Positions 32,740 through 34,639 of a stretch of DNA of 34,639 bases are shown here, in pieces; position 1 is the first letter of the stretch, and each line of letters opens with the position of its first letter. The translations under genes and the position numbers were made by a program. The DNA comes from Pirellula sp. (GTDB lineage Bacteria; Planctomycetota; Planctomycetia; Pirellulales; Pirellulaceae). Under the pieces are notes generated by a model that was given only the letters and a program-made list of their open reading frames with translations, made no database searches and was not told the origin of the DNA. The stretch spans positions 1 to 34,639 of the forward strand of contig JAJTFB010000040.1 of assembly GCA_021300015.1 (NCBI GenBank). The letters run 5' to 3'.

Positions 32740-34446
32740 ATGCAAAAAAGATCCGACATCGGCGGGATTATCCACGTCTACCAAAAATACAACCCCACGG
32801 AATTTCCCAGTCCGTTGGCAGCGCCCGATACGGACCTAGTCTCCAACGCCTTCGAACACGCCCTAGCCTACGGAAATTACCGCGAGCTGACCGAAGAGGA
32901 ACTCGCCCGAGCCATCGAGTTAGACCCAAGCCAAATCTCAGGTCTTGGACCGAGCATCGATGCATTGCGTGCCATGCTGATGGAACGCAAACAGAAAATC
33001 TTGGAAACCTTCCAAGTCGACGGGTTGGACAAAAAGGCCAACGACCGCTTCGAAAAAATAGCTCGCAAGACCCGACCACCCGCGAAGCTCAAAGGCTTGT
33101 TCGATCGAGCGATCCGTCAATCGCAGATCTATCTGCTCGAACAGATTTGGTACCAATCCGACCGAAGTGATCCGGATTTCGCCCAAGATGTTTTAAAGAC
33201 CATGGAAGCATTGTCCGATCGCTACCAGATCGATGAACTGTTAGGCAAATACGTTTTCACCGGACGCCAGAAAGTCGACATCCCCCAAGCGATCGAGCTC
33301 AAGAAGGAACTCGAGCAGATCGACGAGTTGCTCAAGCAACTTGACGAAGCGTCCAAAACCGCTCAGATCGGCTTGATCGATATGGAAGCTCTCTCCAAAT
33401 ATACCCAGCCGGGCGATTTGAATGCCCTTGAGGAAATCCGCGAGCAGATCCGAAACGTCGTTCGCGAGATGGCCGAGCGCCAAGGCCTTGATCGCAACGA
33501 ATCAGGCTCATTCCGCTTGACCCCGAAAGCGTACAAGACCTTCCAAGCAAAACTGCTTGAGCGAATATTCTCCGATTTGGAAGCCTCGCGCAGCGGTCGG
33601 CACACCGGACGAATCGTCGGCGATGGGAGTGTCGAGCTACCTTCGACCAAGGCTTATGAGTTTGGCGATTCGATCGCCAATATGGACATCGTCCAAACCG
33701 TCACCAATGCGATGCTGCGAAGGCCCGATGAGCGACCCGTTCGATTGCGCAGCGACGACATCGAAGTGTTCAAGACCCGCAATAGCCCCAAGTGCGCCAC
33801 GGTGGTCGTCATGGACATGAGCGGTTCGATGCGGCATGACGGGCAGTACATCAACGTCAAGCGGATGGCATTGGCGCTTCATGGACTCATCAGTTCGGAA
33901 TACCCAGGCGATTTCCTGCGCTTCATTGAGATGTATTCCTTTGCCAAACTCCGGCCAGCCGGAGAAATCATCGACTTGATGCCCAAGCCCGTGACGATCC
34001 ACAATCCGGTCGTCAGGCTCAAGGCCGACATGAGCGACCCGCGGATCAGCGAAGTCGAGATTCCCTCGCACTTTACCAACATCCAGCATGCGCTTCGATT
34101 GGCTCGACAAAATCTCTCGACCGTCGACACGCCCAACAAGCAGATCATCCTGATTACCGATGGGCTTCCGACGGCCCATTTCGAAGAGCAAATGCTTTAT
34201 CTATTGTACCCGCCCGATCCGAGAACCGAGCAGCAGACGATGCGCGAAGCGATCCAGTGCGGCCGCGACGGCATCACCATCAATTTGTTTTTGGTACCCA
34301 GTTGGTCGCAATCCGAGGAAGACATCCGTTTTGCGCACCGCATGGCCGAGCAGACCAAGGGTCGGGTGTTCTTCACCAGCGGCAACAATCTCGACCGTTT
34401 TGTCCTGTGGGATTACGTCCATCGCAAGCGAGAGATCCTCGGCTAA
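32740..34446 (+). CDS. VWA (von Willebrand factor A) domain protein
   Basis: 568 aa from the ATG at 32740, 7 bp after the YidR-like stop; an ATG at 32650 lies inside that gene. The first about 330 residues are helical and charged, including a coiled-coil-like part (ELKKELEQIDELLKQLDEA). The VWA domain begins near CATVVVMDMSGSM, with MIDAS residues D359, S361 and S363, a later Thr in SHFTNIQHAL and Asp in ITDGLPT. All elements for divalent-cation binding are present. Helical-plus-VWA proteins of this shape often work with MoxR-family AAA+ ATPases, but no such gene is in the window; it may lie beyond the right edge. It is the last visible gene of the run. Confidence 0.9.
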   Translation: MQKRSDIGGIIHVYQKYNPTEFPSPLAAPDTDLVSNAFEHALAYGNYRELTEEELARAIELDPSQISGLGPSIDALRAMLMERKQKILETFQVDGLDKKANDRFEKIARKTRPPAKLKGLFDRAIRQSQIYLLEQIWYQSDRSDPDFAQDVLKTMEALSDRYQIDELLGKYVFTGRQKVDIPQAIELKKELEQIDELLKQLDEASKTAQIGLIDMEALSKYTQPGDLNALEEIREQIRNVVREMAERQGLDRNESGSFRLTPKAYKTFQAKLLERIFSDLEASRSGRHTGRIVGDGSVELPSTKAYEFGDSIANMDIVQTVTNAMLRRPDERPVRLRSDDIEVFKTRNSPKCATVVVMDMSGSMRHDGQYINVKRMALALHGLISSEYPGDFLRFIEMYSFAKLRPAGEIIDLMPKPVTIHNPVVRLKADMSDPRISEVEIPSHFTNIQHALRLARQNLSTVDTPNKQIILITDGLPTAHFEEQMLYLLYPPDPRTEQQTMREAIQCGRDGITINLFLVPSWSQSEEDIRFAHRMAEQTKGRVFFTSGNNLDRFVLWDYVHRKREILG

Positions 34447-34570
34447 TTCGCAGATTTTGCAATCCAGATAACGACGCACCCCAACCGTGGGATAGGCTTC
34501 CAGCCATTTTATACCCCACAAGTCGTTTGATTAAAGGCAGCGTACGCTTCGACGATCGTTTCGAAACGGC

Positions 34571-34639
34571 TCATCCCTCGCCAAATCGTTTTTGAGCCGG
34601 GCGGGCCTTGCGATTTTTTGTCGATGTAACCCCCGATTT
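34571..34639 (-). CDS. Possible 3' end of a gene entering from the right edge
   Basis: On the minus strand a frame is open from the window edge to TGA (34571-34573), ending in a basic tail (TKNRKARPAQKRFGEG). Only about 22 codons are visible, too few for any family call. It may be noise. Confidence 0.25.
   Translation of the reverse strand, partial: KSGVTSTKNRKARPAQKRFGEG

Overview
The window reads as chromosomal DNA of a planctomycete, most likely a Pirellulales/Pirellula-Rhodopirellula relative. This is an inference from gene content: a two-domain sulfatase, Ser/Thr kinases with unusual partners, FG-GAP and PQQ propeller proteins, Tat-dependent Gfo/Idh/MocA and DUF3500 proteins, a class II DAHP synthase, many singly transcribed genes in mixed orientation, and REP-like repeats next to a RAYT transposase. 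No rRNA, tRNA or CRISPR array was recognised.

Layout. (1) 1-3455 is an accessory region. It holds an attC-like imperfect inverted repeat (34-128) directly before a GNAT acetyltransferase (130-666). Next is a decayed 3' end of a tyrosine recombinase gene with an in-frame stop (763-954). A translationally coupled pair follows: a 100-aa EACC1-like protein and a 493-aa HELFH putative metallopeptidase (1224-3004). A second, shorter recombinase 3' remnant (3023-3082) and two long hairpin repeats close the region. (2) 3456-10589 holds a Ser/Thr kinase fused to a degenerate Hsp70-like module (minus), a divergent ABC ATPase (plus), a TolC-type outer-membrane lipoprotein (minus), and an AIM24-family plus zinc-ribbon membrane protein pair (minus). 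(3) 10810-15646 holds a double-domain sulfatase and a cyanophycinase-like S51 peptidase (plus). (4) 15624-19384 holds a Ser/Thr kinase adjoining an AGE-family epimerase, and a membrane coiled-coil protein (all minus). (5) 19858-24610 holds a PQQ-propeller exported protein, replicative helicase DnaB and class II DAHP synthase (plus). (6) 24611-25800 is a REP/RAYT island whose transposase frame is cut by a TGA. (7) 25894-28687 holds an FG-GAP protein (minus) and a Tat-exported Gfo/Idh/MocA oxidoreductase (plus). (8) 28895-34446 is a tight four-gene run: DUF3500, MgtE, a YidR/DUF3748-like propeller and a VWA protein.

The most interesting parts are the putative EACC1-like/HELFH conflict module bracketed by two recombinase tails, the kinase-Hsp70 fusion, the tandem double sulfatase, and the REP/RAYT island. 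All functional calls come from reading motifs by eye; no database search was run.
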